Positions 34,327 through 42,541 of a stretch of DNA of 64,000 nt are shown here, one piece after another. Both the position numbers and the translations under genes were made by a program. The stretch spans positions 1-64,000 of the forward strand of contig JAAZCE010000026.1 of the NCBI GenBank assembly GCA_012513435.1, in the 5' to 3' direction. How positions within the stretch are numbered: the first letter of the stretch is position 1; each line of letters opens with the position of its first letter. The notes beneath the pieces were generated by a model. That model ran no database searches. It had not been told where the DNA came from and saw nothing but the letters and a program-made list of their open reading frames with translations. Source of the DNA: Clostridiales bacterium. Lineage in GTDB: Bacteria; Bacillota; Clostridia; Peptostreptococcales; Anaerovoracaceae.

Positions 34327-35478
34327 TTAAATGACTTCCGTATACGATCCTAAGAACAGGAAGGTCTCCGGCCTATTCTCAAGTTCACTGAGCAAATTGA
34401 TAAGCTCCTGAGAGTATACTGATGCTTCCAAATCGAAGTAGAACATGAACTGGAAGTCACTTCCCGGAATAGGCCTTGATTCCAGCTTAGTCAGGTTGAT
34501 GCCCAGTGCGGCGAACTTGGCGATAGTATGGTAAAGGGAACTCGGTACGTGAGGCAGTGAAAGTATCAGGCTTATCTTGTCAGCTCCTGGATATATTTCC
34601 ATCTTCTCTGAAATGCAGATGAATCTGGTGTAGTTGTTGTCGCTTAATTGTATATGTTTTTTGAGCAGTTCAAGACTATACAAGTCGAGGCATTCCTTGG
34701 AGGCAATGGCGGCTACATCGCTCCTATCGCTTTCTGCCACCATTTTAGCAGCCAGCGCCGTGTTTTCGCAAACGGTTGTCTTCATATTTTTAAGACCCTT
34801 GAGAAATTTTCCGCACTGGCCGATCGCCTGCTCGTGAGAGAAAATCTCTTTGATGTCGGATATCTTTGTGCCCGGTTTTGCCATGAGATTATGGCTTATT
34901 CTAAGGCGTATGCTTCTGGCAATATGAAAGTTATAGTTCTGCATCAGGTCATAAACAGTATCTACTGAGCCGTAGGAGCTGTTTTCGATAGGAAGAATAC
35001 CGTATTGACAGAGTCCTTTTCCCACGGCATTGAATACGCCCTCGAAGCTGTTGAAATACACTATGTCAGGAACCGGGAAGAGCTTTTCACAGGCAGCCTG
35101 GGAATATGAGCCTGCAACGCCCTGACATGCCACTACTGCCTTTTTCGGAAAAATATTAGGTGTCTCTTCAAGAGCTTTAGCGATTCGCTCAGCCAAATCT
35201 GACTTCCTTGCAAGAAAATTATTCTGGCACGACCTGCTGGCGTCGAATATGGTATTGAACAGCAGACGTGCATATCCGTCAAAGGGCTCGCCTATTTCCT
35301 CGGAAATTCTGTGCAAAATTTCTTTTTCCCGTTTATCGCTTAGTACAGGAAGACCATTCTCCTGTTTGTACTTGGCAATTTCCAAGGACGTTTCCATACG
35401 CTCCTTAAAAAATTCAATGATTCTCGAATCAATCCTATCTATCTCGGTTCTCATTTTGTCCAAATTCAATTCTGTCAT
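34327..35478 (-). CDS. pheA: Bifunctional chorismate mutase / prephenate dehydratase
   Basis: PheA converts chorismate to phenylpyruvate. The 383-residue protein has an AroQ chorismate mutase domain (about 1-90, IDRIDSRIIEFFKERM), a prephenate dehydratase domain (GVAGSYSQAACEKL, PIENSSYGSV, SHEQAIGQC and the NNYTRFI motif) and a C-terminal ACT domain with ESRP, which normally binds phenylalanine for feedback inhibition. Its start overlaps the aroC stop by 4 bases. Confidence 0.97.
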   Translation of the reverse strand: MTELNLDKMRTEIDRIDSRIIEFFKERMETSLEIAKYKQENGLPVLSDKREKEILHRISEEIGEPFDGYARLLFNTIFDASRSCQNNFLARKSDLAERIAKALEETPNIFPKKAVVACQGVAGSYSQAACEKLFPVPDIVYFNSFEGVFNAVGKGLCQYGILPIENSSYGSVDTVYDLMQNYNFHIARSIRLRISHNLMAKPGTKISDIKEIFSHEQAIGQCGKFLKGLKNMKTTVCENTALAAKMVAESDRSDVAAIASKECLDLYSLELLKKHIQLSDNNYTRFICISEKMEIYPGADKISLILSLPHVPSSLYHTIAKFAALGINLTKLESRPIPGSDFQFMFYFDLEASVYSQELINLLSELENRPETFLFLGSYTEVI

Positions 35479-36569
35479 TTCTGTACCTCCATAATAGAAT
35501 CCAAAATTCCAAGTGCCAGAGCAGCTTCAACTATTGGAACAGCTCGTACCACTACGCACGGGTCATGTCTTCCCCTGATAATAAGCTTAGTGTTTTCCTT
35601 TTTATCTAAATCAACGGAATCCTGCTCTATCCCTATAGACGGTGTCGGTTTAAATGCCAGGCGGACTATAAGGGGCATTCCTGTAGTGATGCCTCCCAGT
35701 ATTCCTCCGTGATTGTTGGTTCTTGTCCTGACATCATTACTGTCAAAGTAAAAAGGGTCGTTGTTCTCAGAGCCGTACATTTGGCAGGCTTTGAATCCCG
35801 CGCCAAACTCCACGCCTTTGACTGCAGGAATACCGAAGAAAATAGGTGCTAAAACGCTTTCAAGGCCGTCATACATAGCACCTCCGATTCCTGCCGGAAC
35901 ATCCAGAGAGCAGACCTCGACGATGCCGCCTACAGAGTCATTACATTTCTTAGCTGCCAGGATTTTTTTTGTCATTTCTATCTTGGCGTCTTCCGAAATA
36001 ACTGCCATATCCTTTTCTTTCAGGGATGTCAGCAGCTCCGGGGAAACATTTACCGGATTAAAGGGGATATCCTGGGCCTCGGCCACAGAGTAAATATGAG
36101 CTCCAATTTCTATACCTTGTTTTTTCAAGAGCTGCATGGCGATGCCTCCTGCTATGCAAAGAGGGGCTGTCATTCTCGCGGAAAAAGGTCCGCCTCCCGC
36201 CATGTTCAAGCTGTCGCCATAGCGTATACATGCTGTAAAATCAGCGTGTCCCGGACGCGGTACAGACCTTAGCTTCACGTAGTCCGCAGAACGGGTATCG
36301 GTATTTTTTATTTCCAGAGAAATAATATCCTCCGTTACTACAGCTTGGTCTGTTAGCGTAAGCCCTTTTACGGGCAGAGGCAAATCCGGCTCTTTTCTAC
36401 CTGTCGCCAGCGGACTGCTGCCCGGTGCCCGCCGCTTCAAAAATGCAGCAAGCTCCTTCATATCTATTTGGGTTCCCCGGGGAAGACCTGCTATGTCCAC
36501 GCCTATGGCTGGTTCATGTGAACCGCCCCATATAGAAACCTTAATATTTTTTCCTATAGTAGTTCTCAT
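35475..36569 (-). CDS. aroC: Chorismate synthase
   Basis: AroC makes chorismate from EPSP using reduced FMN. The 364-residue protein starts with GKNIKVSIWGGSHEPAIGVDIAGLP and has RPGHADFTACIRYG, GGGPFSARMTA and NNHGGILGGITTGMP, all family signatures. It overlaps aroA and pheA by 4 bases each, indicating tight translational coupling. Confidence 0.97.
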   Translation of the reverse strand: MRTTIGKNIKVSIWGGSHEPAIGVDIAGLPRGTQIDMKELAAFLKRRAPGSSPLATGRKEPDLPLPVKGLTLTDQAVVTEDIISLEIKNTDTRSADYVKLRSVPRPGHADFTACIRYGDSLNMAGGGPFSARMTAPLCIAGGIAMQLLKKQGIEIGAHIYSVAEAQDIPFNPVNVSPELLTSLKEKDMAVISEDAKIEMTKKILAAKKCNDSVGGIVEVCSLDVPAGIGGAMYDGLESVLAPIFFGIPAVKGVEFGAGFKACQMYGSENNDPFYFDSNDVRTRTNNHGGILGGITTGMPLIVRLAFKPTPSIGIEQDSVDLDKKENTKLIIRGRHDPCVVVRAVPIVEAALALGILDSIMEVQK

Positions 36570-37861
36570 TTGCCTGATTCTCCAGTCTTATATACTTCGC
36601 CTCCGAGGGACGCAAAATCATTAAAAAAATCAGGATAGGATTTTTTCACAGCCTCTGCGCCTTTGATAATTACCGGGGTTTGACATCCGCAGGATGCAAC
36701 GGCAGCGGCCATTACGATGCGATGGTCATTGTATCCCTCTGCTTCACCGCCCTTTAAGGAAGTCAGCCCTGTTATGGAGAGGCTTTCGCCGCCGTAGGTT
36801 ATATCCGCGCCAAGCTTCAAGAGAAAGTTGAATACTGTTTCCAGCCTGTTGGATTCTTTTATCTTTAGTCTACCCGCGTTGGCTATTATCGAAGAGCCCT
36901 TTGCAAGTGACATGACGGAGGCCAAGACAGGAACAATGTCGGGGGTTTGGGCTACGTTTACCTCCATAGCATGTAGGACATTGCCGCGACAACATATCTC
37001 CATCGATGCTACATCATCGTTATCTGTTATGCTGATTTCAGCGCCCATGTCTTCCAGCACTCCTACAATCTCCTTATCTCGCTGTGATGAACTTAAAGAA
37101 AGGCCGCGGCAGGTAACGTCTCCGCCAAGAGCTCCACAGGCCAGCCAAAAAGCAGCATTAGACCAGTCTCCCTCTATTGCCATATTATCAGGCTCCATGT
37201 AGCGTTGATTGCCTTTTATCTCATATATCTTGAATCCCTTTCGGGATTTGCTTTCCTTTATCTCTATGCCAAAATCTCGCAGGACATCTAAGGTCAAATC
37301 TACATAACCTGCGGATTCCAGCGTCGTTGTAAGCTCTAGGAGACTGTCGCCATCAAGAAGTGGAAGAGCGAGCAGCAGGCCTGATATGAATTGAGAGCTT
37401 ATGTTGCCGGCAAGGCTATATTCTCCCGGCTGCAGCCTGCCTGCTATAGTACATATTTCCTTATATTTATCACTGACCTTCTGTTTACCGTTTCCCGGAT
37501 AGAATATGCACCCGTGGCTTTCCATTTCCTCTTTTAGGGGAGAGAGGGGTCTATGGGGCAGCTTGCCTGTGCCCATAAAAATCGCCTCCTCTTTTAAAGC
37601 CATTGCCACCGGCATGATGAATCTCAAGGTGGAACCGCTCTCCCTGCAGTCCAGAAATGGCATTTCCTTATCCAGCTGAACCAAACAGTTTTTGGTGGCC
37701 TCAATGTCCTCTGAAAAAGCTGGTATCATCAGGGCATCCTGCTTATTCTGCCCCTGAAGCTGAGCCAGCTTCTGAGCTATAAGCACTCTGTGAGCGTGAG
37801 ATTTTGAGGGAATGGCATCTATGGTGCCTTCTAATTTTGTTGGAATTATTTTTATATTCAT
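36566..37861 (-). CDS. aroA: 3-phosphoshikimate 1-carboxyvinyltransferase (EPSP synthase)
   Basis: AroA transfers enolpyruvate from PEP to shikimate 3-phosphate. The 431-residue protein shows SKSHAHRVLIA, RESGSTLRFIMPVA, KLPHRPLSPL, GDWSNAAFWLA and NDHRIVMAAAVA, and both lobes are complete. The segment between tyrA and this gene contains a remnant of aroB. GAAAGGAC precedes the ATG at 37861. Confidence 0.96.
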   Translation of the reverse strand: MNIKIIPTKLEGTIDAIPSKSHAHRVLIAQKLAQLQGQNKQDALMIPAFSEDIEATKNCLVQLDKEMPFLDCRESGSTLRFIMPVAMALKEEAIFMGTGKLPHRPLSPLKEEMESHGCIFYPGNGKQKVSDKYKEICTIAGRLQPGEYSLAGNISSQFISGLLLALPLLDGDSLLELTTTLESAGYVDLTLDVLRDFGIEIKESKSRKGFKIYEIKGNQRYMEPDNMAIEGDWSNAAFWLACGALGGDVTCRGLSLSSSQRDKEIVGVLEDMGAEISITDNDDVASMEICCRGNVLHAMEVNVAQTPDIVPVLASVMSLAKGSSIIANAGRLKIKESNRLETVFNFLLKLGADITYGGESLSITGLTSLKGGEAEGYNDHRIVMAAAVASCGCQTPVIIKGAEAVKKSYPDFFNDFASLGGEVYKTGESGK

Positions 37862-37883
37862 TGATACAGTCCTTTCAGTATTG

Positions 37884-38009
37884 TTACAGACCGCTAGCTA
37901 TAAAATTTCGCAAATTCAGTCCGCTTATATACCTGCCCCCTTGTGCAAGCAACCTTGGCTTCATAAGTATGTCGTATTTTTTTGATGCAGAAGCCGAAAT
38001 CTTTATCAT
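37884..38009 (-). pseudogene. aroB: Remnant of 3-dehydroquinate synthase (aroB), 41 codons
   Basis: Directly after the tyrA stop codon (TAA then ATG, no gap) a 41-codon frame reads MIKISASASKKYDILMKPR, then LLAQGGRYI. This looks like the first strand and turn of AroB (roughly basic-residue, SKKYD(V/I)LIG, LLxxxGxxI). The frame stops at 37884, where an intact AroB would have about 350 residues. aroB is commonly placed between tyrA and aroA in clostridial operons, which supports the reading. An internal deletion is the likely cause. The identification rests on about 30 residues. Confidence 0.6.
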
Positions 38010-38849
38010 TTAAAAAACCTCTCCGTCAATCAGCACCTTCTTTTCACGGCCGTCCTTCAATAGCTCCCTAAGGGCATGACTGTCCTCTGCCTTTATGGCA
38101 TCCCTGTACTTTTTAAGATTGTCAATCAATGTATCTATTTCATTTGTAAGATTATCCGAGTTTTCAAGGAAAAGCTCTGTCCACATATCTTCATTGAGCT
38201 TGGCAACTCTGGTCAGGTCCTTGTAGCTGCCTGCGGAAAATCCCATATGCTCCTGGGCTGTCGGACTCTTGATATATGCGTTAGAAACAACATGAGCCAG
38301 CTGGGATGTAAAGGCTATTTTCCTGTCATGCTCTTCCGGCGTTGCTATTTGTATATTTGTAAAGCCTATGGCCGTAAAGAGAGCCTTCAGCGTTTCAATG
38401 CTTTCTATAGGGCCTCTGGTGGTAGTAAAGACCATGGAGGCATTGTTAAAGAGAGACTCCTTTGCATAAGTGAAGCCTGAATGCTCCAAGCCTGCCATAG
38501 GATGTCCTCCTACGAAGAAAAAGCCCTGTTCTTCAGCAAGAGGAATCAACTCGTCGCAGATGATACCCTTGACCCCGCAACAGTCTATAAATATAGCTCC
38601 CTTTTTAAAAAGGTGGCAGTGAGCCTCTACATAATCAATGGTATTCTTAGGATAAAGTGCTGCAATTATTATATCGCACTGAGACAGTAGCTCATCCGTC
38701 AGGGGCTGCTCAATGGCATCCACCAGTACGGCTTTTTTCACTACCTGAGGCGAAATATCCGTGCCGTATACCGTGTTATCCGTATTTTGGCTTATAGCTT
38801 TAGCAAGGGACCCACCTATCAGGCCAAGCCCCACTATTCCTATTTCCAT
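38010..38849 (-). CDS. tyrA: Prephenate dehydrogenase
   Basis: TyrA oxidatively decarboxylates prephenate to 4-hydroxyphenylpyruvate for tyrosine. The 279-residue protein has the NAD motif VGLGLIGGSLAKAI at residues 5-18, GGHPMAGLEHSGF and TSQLAHVVSNAY, and an all-helical C-terminal dimer domain. It has no ACT domain. It lies 10 bases after aroF and ends exactly at the aroB remnant. Confidence 0.96.
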   Translation of the reverse strand: MEIGIVGLGLIGGSLAKAISQNTDNTVYGTDISPQVVKKAVLVDAIEQPLTDELLSQCDIIIAALYPKNTIDYVEAHCHLFKKGAIFIDCCGVKGIICDELIPLAEEQGFFFVGGHPMAGLEHSGFTYAKESLFNNASMVFTTTRGPIESIETLKALFTAIGFTNIQIATPEEHDRKIAFTSQLAHVVSNAYIKSPTAQEHMGFSAGSYKDLTRVAKLNEDMWTELFLENSDNLTNEIDTLIDNLKKYRDAIKAEDSHALRELLKDGREKKVLIDGEVF

Positions 38850-38859
38850 AATATCTCTC

Positions 38860-39870
38860 CTAACCTCTGTATGCCACAGGTCTGATTTTGCTTACCGCCT
38901 CCATCACATCGGCAAAGGCTTCCGGAGTGAGAGACTGTGCGCCGTCGCAAAGTGCGGCAGCGGGATTGTTGTGCACCTCTATCATCAAGCCATCTGCACC
39001 GGCTGCAGTTGCTGCCATGGCCATAGGCTTAACAAGATGCGCGATGCCCGTTGCGTGGCTAGGGTCTACAATAATTGGCAAATGGGTCATGGTTTTTAAA
39101 AGTGGGATGGATGCCAAATCCAAAGTGTTTCTTGTAGCTGTTTCAAAAGTCCTTATACCTCGTTCACAGAGGATTATCCGTTCATTGCCGCCGGCCATAA
39201 TATATTCGGCACTCATAAGCAGCTCCTGAAGAGTGCTGGAAAGCCCTCTCTTGAGAAGTATTGGCTTGTCCATGCGCCCCAGCTCTTTCAGTAACTCGAA
39301 GTTCTGCATGTTTCTTGCTCCCACCTGTATAATATCTACGTTCTCAAAAAGCGGCAGATGAGAAATATCCATGACCTCAGTAACGATAGGAAGCCCTGAC
39401 TTCTCCTTGGCTTCCAGCATAAGCTTGATGCCTTCGTCTCTCATGCCCTGAAAAGCGTATGGTGAGGTTCTCGGTTTGAATGCGCCACCTCTGTAAAGGC
39501 CTGCGCCTGATTTTTTAACCTCTTGGGCCACCAGACATACCTGTTCCTTTGACTCTACAGAGCAAGGGCCTGCGATAACCTGGAAGCTGCCTCCCCCTAT
39601 CTTGATATCATCCGTAATCTCTACGACAGTATCCTCAGGGTGGAATTTTCTGTTTACGTTTTTGTATGGCTCCTGAACACGTTTTACCATCTCTACTATA
39701 TCAAGAGCGTTTATCAAGTCGCTATCCACTGAAGCAGTATCGCCCACAAGGCCCATTATGGTTCTTGACTTTCCCTTGCTGAAGTGAATGTCCAGCCCCA
39801 TGCTCTTTAGCCATGACACTAAATTATCCAATTGTTTCTTATCCGGGTTGTCCTTTAATACGACTATCAT
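38860..39870 (-). CDS. aroF: DAHP synthase, type I-beta
   Basis: This enzyme condenses PEP and erythrose 4-phosphate, the entry step of the shikimate pathway. The 336-residue protein has an N-terminal ferredoxin-like regulatory domain (about 1-75) and a KDO8P-synthase-like barrel with VIAGPCSVES, GGAFKPRTSPYAFQG, QVGARNMQNFELL, LLKRGLS and DPSHATG. It is the first structural gene of the aro operon, preceded by AGAAGG and by a 266-base leader with an attenuator. Confidence 0.97.
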   Translation of the reverse strand: MIVVLKDNPDKKQLDNLVSWLKSMGLDIHFSKGKSRTIMGLVGDTASVDSDLINALDIVEMVKRVQEPYKNVNRKFHPEDTVVEITDDIKIGGGSFQVIAGPCSVESKEQVCLVAQEVKKSGAGLYRGGAFKPRTSPYAFQGMRDEGIKLMLEAKEKSGLPIVTEVMDISHLPLFENVDIIQVGARNMQNFELLKELGRMDKPILLKRGLSSTLQELLMSAEYIMAGGNERIILCERGIRTFETATRNTLDLASIPLLKTMTHLPIIVDPSHATGIAHLVKPMAMAATAAGADGLMIEVHNNPAAALCDGAQSLTPEAFADVMEAVSKIRPVAYRG

Positions 39871-39920
39871 TTCTTACCTTCTTTCTTTTGTCTTTCATAT
39901 AAGTTATGTGCTTCGTCATT

Positions 39921-39953
39921 AAAAAACTCCGCAAGTGAATTTCACCTACGGAG
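39921..39953 (-). terminator. Transcription attenuator ahead of the aromatic operon
   Basis: On the minus strand a 13-pair stem (CTCCGTAGGTGAA with TTCACTTGCGGAG, two wobble pairs) at 39927-39953 is followed by six U residues (39921-39926). It lies between the leader peptide and aroF, 51 bases before the aroF start, so it would stop transcription before the structural genes. Confidence 0.88.
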
Positions 39954-39992
39954 AGCTCTTTGACAACTTGGTTTTAATCAGTAACAGACAAG

Positions 39993-40079
39993 CTATCTTA
40001 ATGCAGCGAAATCCACCTTACCGCTAAAGAACGTAAAGTAAGTATAAAAGTATTCAGCTGCAAACATCTTGTTTAACAT
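39993..40079 (-). CDS. Phe/Tyr-rich leader peptide of the aromatic operon
   Basis: The 28-codon frame reads MLNKMFAAEYFYTYFTFF and then SGKVDFAALR. It has six Phe and three Tyr codons, eight of them within the 13 codons from 6 to 18. The ATG at 40079 has GAGG 8 bases upstream, about 57 bases after the predicted transcript start. A strong intrinsic terminator follows 40 bases after its stop. This is the classical layout of ribosome-mediated attenuation (like pheL of enterobacteria), fitted to an operon that makes Phe and Tyr. The peptide has no Trp codon. Confidence 0.85.
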   Translation of the reverse strand: MLNKMFAAEYFYTYFTFFSGKVDFAALR

Positions 40080-40142
40080 AAGTCTGTCCTCTAATCTAAA
40101 CTTGAGCTGCGAATTCATTTAACACACTGCTCATTTGCTTGG

Positions 40143-40171
40143 ATTGTAACACTTTAATCAGGCAATGTAAA
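40143..40171 (-). promoter_or_regulatory. Promoter of the aromatic amino-acid operon
   Basis: On the minus strand TTTACA (40166-40171) and TACAAT (40143-40148) are exactly 17 bases apart. Transcription would start near 40136, giving a leader of about 266 bases. Confidence 0.75.
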
Positions 40172-40241
40172 GGATTTTTTAGAAAAGCCCTTGTATAATC
40201 CTGTAAAATTCATGGCCGGCCACCTTGCTACAAATCTTTTG

Positions 40242-40565
40242 TCAGACCATATTCAAATACGCACTAAACACTTTTTTTGCCCTTTCATAGGTGGCTCTAC
40301 CAAATAAAATACGCGGGCCATCTACTAGGAATATGGAGTTCCCGGCCATTACATTTATTTTATCCATGTTTATTATAAAGCTCCTGTGACAACACATAAA
40401 CCGATTGTCCAGCGATGGTATCAGCTTGGAAAATGTGCCGTAAAACTCGATTTTCCCGTGAACCGTATGGGCTGTTATCTTTCGCAGCTCCTTCTCCATA
40501 AATATGACTTCCTCAGGTCTTAACGCATGAAGCTCCCCTCGCTTCCTCACTACAATCCGTTTCAA
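40242..40565 (-). CDS. LytTR DNA-binding domain protein
   Basis: The protein is almost only a LytTR domain (about 107 residues): RIVVRKRGELHALRPEEVIFMEKELRKITAH, SKLIPSLDNRFMCCHRSFIINMDKI and a C-terminal RATYERAKKVFSAYL. There is no receiver or membrane domain. No ATG is available in front of the domain. I chose the TTG at 40565 because AGAGGGGG lies 7 bases upstream. A TTG at 40586 is the alternative. It follows rpoZ by 85 bases and may be co-transcribed. Its target is unknown. Confidence 0.8.
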   Translation of the reverse strand: MKRIVVRKRGELHALRPEEVIFMEKELRKITAHTVHGKIEFYGTFSKLIPSLDNRFMCCHRSFIINMDKINVMAGNSIFLVDGPRILFGRATYERAKKVFSAYLNMV

Positions 40566-40650
40566 ATCAAAACCCCCTCTCTGCAAAATAATTATTTCAC
40601 AAGAAAAGGGGGAATTTTGTCGAAATTTGTTGTATTTTGATGTTTTTTTG

Positions 40651-40848
40651 CTACTCTGCGTCTTCTCTGTAGGTTATCAAGTCTTCAGCAATTTCATTTG
40701 CTGCAATGGATACAGGCTTCTCAACATCCGCCTCCGTAAGTTTTGGCATTCCCTCGATAATATCGCGGGACCTCTTAGCTGCCAGTACCACAAGAGTGTA
40801 TCGGCTGTCAGCCTTTTCTCTTATCTTGTTGATAGATGGATATAACAT
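40651..40848 (-). CDS. rpoZ: RNA polymerase omega subunit
   Basis: The 65-residue omega subunit helps assemble beta-prime into RNA polymerase. It has the YPSINKIREKADSRYTLVVLAAKRSRDI signature and the later PVSIAANEIAEDLI. It is separated from gmk by only 2 bases, the usual gmk-rpoZ pairing. Confidence 0.95.
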   Translation of the reverse strand: MLYPSINKIREKADSRYTLVVLAAKRSRDIIEGMPKLTEADVEKPVSIAANEIAEDLITYREDAE

Positions 40849-40850
40849 TA

Positions 40851-41462
40851 TTATTCCTCCTTATACTTTCCGATTATTCTCAAAGCTTCCCCTTCGTCTA
40901 TCTTGCACCGTTCTGTCGTGATGATTCCTCTGACCTCCGCTATGGCCTTATGCAAATCGTCGTTTACAATCCTGTAGTCATACCGTCCGATAAAGGATAT
41001 TTCATGCAGTGCTTCGCCAAGACGTCTTGTCATAGTCTCCTTCGTCTCCGAGCCTCTTCCTTCTATCCTGCTCTTGAGTTCTTCAAATGAAGGTGGCAAA
41101 ATGAATATCAGCACGCATTGGGGATAATTTTTCTTTACCTGTAAAGCTCCCTGGACATCGATTTCAAGAATCACATCGTTTCCCTGGCTGAGCCATTGAA
41201 GCACCTGCTTCTTAGGAGTACCGTAATAATTGCCGTAGACACTGGCGTACTCCATAAATCCGCTTTCATCAATAAGCTGTTCAAAGATGCCCTGCTCCAC
41301 AAAATAGTAATGTACCTTATCTACTTCGTCTTCTCTGGGGATCCTGGTTGTCATGGAAACAGACAGCTTAACGTCTGCTTCATTTTCTAAAATGCTTTTA
41401 CAAATTGTGCCCTTCCCTGTGCCCGATGGGCCGGAAATAACAAACAACTTTCCCTTTGCCAT
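40851..41462 (-). CDS. gmk: Guanylate kinase
   Basis: Gmk phosphorylates GMP to GDP. The 203-residue protein has the P-loop SGPSGTGKGTI, the GMP-binding TTRIPREDEVDKVHYYF and YGTPKKQV, and ends in a normal way. GGGAG precedes the ATG. The promoter at 41511-41539 serves gmk-rpoZ. remA, which often sits between yicC and gmk in clostridia, is not present. Confidence 0.97.
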   Translation of the reverse strand: MAKGKLFVISGPSGTGKGTICKSILENEADVKLSVSMTTRIPREDEVDKVHYYFVEQGIFEQLIDESGFMEYASVYGNYYGTPKKQVLQWLSQGNDVILEIDVQGALQVKKNYPQCVLIFILPPSFEELKSRIEGRGSETKETMTRRLGEALHEISFIGRYDYRIVNDDLHKAIAEVRGIITTERCKIDEGEALRIIGKYKEE

Positions 41463-41510
41463 ATATTTTCTCCCAGAAAGAAATTAATCCGTTTACTGTT
41501 CTGAATAAAT

Positions 41511-41539
41511 ATTATACCATGCAGGATGGCTATCTTCAA
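41511..41539 (-). promoter_or_regulatory. Promoter of gmk-rpoZ
   Basis: On the minus strand TTGAAG (41534-41539) and TATAAT (41511-41516) are separated by 17 bases, about 50 bases upstream of gmk. Confidence 0.8.
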
Positions 41540-41574
41540 GAAAAAACTTTGCTCCGCCTGCCGCCGTCAAGTCT

Positions 41575-42459
41575 CTACTCTATGTTTTGAACCTGTTCCC
41601 TTATCTTCTCTATCTCGCTCTTTGTTTCCAGCATAAGGGAAGTTATCTCCAAATCGTTGGACTTGGAGCCTATGGTGTTGGCTTCCCTGTTCATTTCCTG
41701 CACCAGGAAATCCAGCTTTTTGCCCACGGGCGCACTGCTGTCGGAAAGTATGGTCTGGAGCTGACGCATGTGGCTGTCCAATCTTACGAGTTCCTCTGTT
41801 ATATTGGATTTATCCGCAAATATGGCGGCCTCTGTCAGTATCCTTTCCTCAGGAATGGCTGCTGCATCCTCTATAAGCTCCTTTATACGGCTTTGGAGTT
41901 TGTCTGTATAATCTTTGACTATGAGAGGGGCTCTCACCTCTATCTTTTCAATGAGACCTCTTACAAGCTGGCCTCTCATTATCAAATCCTCTGCCAGCTT
42001 TTCCCCTTCAACAGTACGCATATCGTCCAAATTATCCGTTGCAGCGGTTACAGCTTTTTCTATGACCGATGAAACATCATCTTCGTTTTCTATATCAGCA
42101 ATAGCCTTCATAACATCAGGCAGGGAGGCTACAAGCTCTATGCCTATTTCACCTTTTAAATCGTAGGAACCTTTCAGCTCTCTCAGGTTTTCTATGTACT
42201 GCTCTGCCACCAAAGTGTTGAGCTTCACCTTCAGATCTTCCTCCGTAAGGTTCTCTACGATAACGGAAACTTCTGTCTTTCCTCTCTTTATCTTTCCCCT
42301 TATAATGCCCTTGATTTTTTCTTCTGCAAATGAATATCTCTTGGGCATTTTCACATTCACATCCAGATATCGATGATTTACAGTCTTTATCTCCACCAAT
42401 ATGTTCCTCTTGCCGTCAGAGTATTCTCCCCTGCCGAAGCCTGTCATACTTTTTATCAT
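41575..42459 (-). CDS. yicC: YicC-family endoribonuclease-like protein
   Basis: The 294-residue protein has the YicC N terminus (MIKSMTGFGRGE, then VEIKTVNHRYLDVNVKMP) and the DUF1732 C terminus (DSHMRQLQTIL, GKKLDFLVQEMNREANTIGSKS). Relatives cleave RNA or promote RNase activity on small RNAs. The gene is divergent from rqcH and its usual downstream partners follow. Confidence 0.95.
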   Translation of the reverse strand: MIKSMTGFGRGEYSDGKRNILVEIKTVNHRYLDVNVKMPKRYSFAEEKIKGIIRGKIKRGKTEVSVIVENLTEEDLKVKLNTLVAEQYIENLRELKGSYDLKGEIGIELVASLPDVMKAIADIENEDDVSSVIEKAVTAATDNLDDMRTVEGEKLAEDLIMRGQLVRGLIEKIEVRAPLIVKDYTDKLQSRIKELIEDAAAIPEERILTEAAIFADKSNITEELVRLDSHMRQLQTILSDSSAPVGKKLDFLVQEMNREANTIGSKSNDLEITSLMLETKSEIEKIREQVQNIE

Positions 42460-42541
42460 CTTTTTGTCCCCTTGACCTTTCTTTTATGATAATATAACCA
42501 GTATAGCATATTTTACCCTGTTCTTGTAGGAGGAATAGTAA

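Noticed and set aside
39870-40136. T-box or other tRNA-sensing leader ahead of the aromatic operon
   Set aside because: No T-box consensus or specifier-loop architecture is seen. The leader instead contains a Phe/Tyr-rich open reading frame.
41463-41574. A remA gene between yicC and gmk
   Set aside because: Only 112 bases are present, occupied by the gmk promoter and leader, too short for remA.
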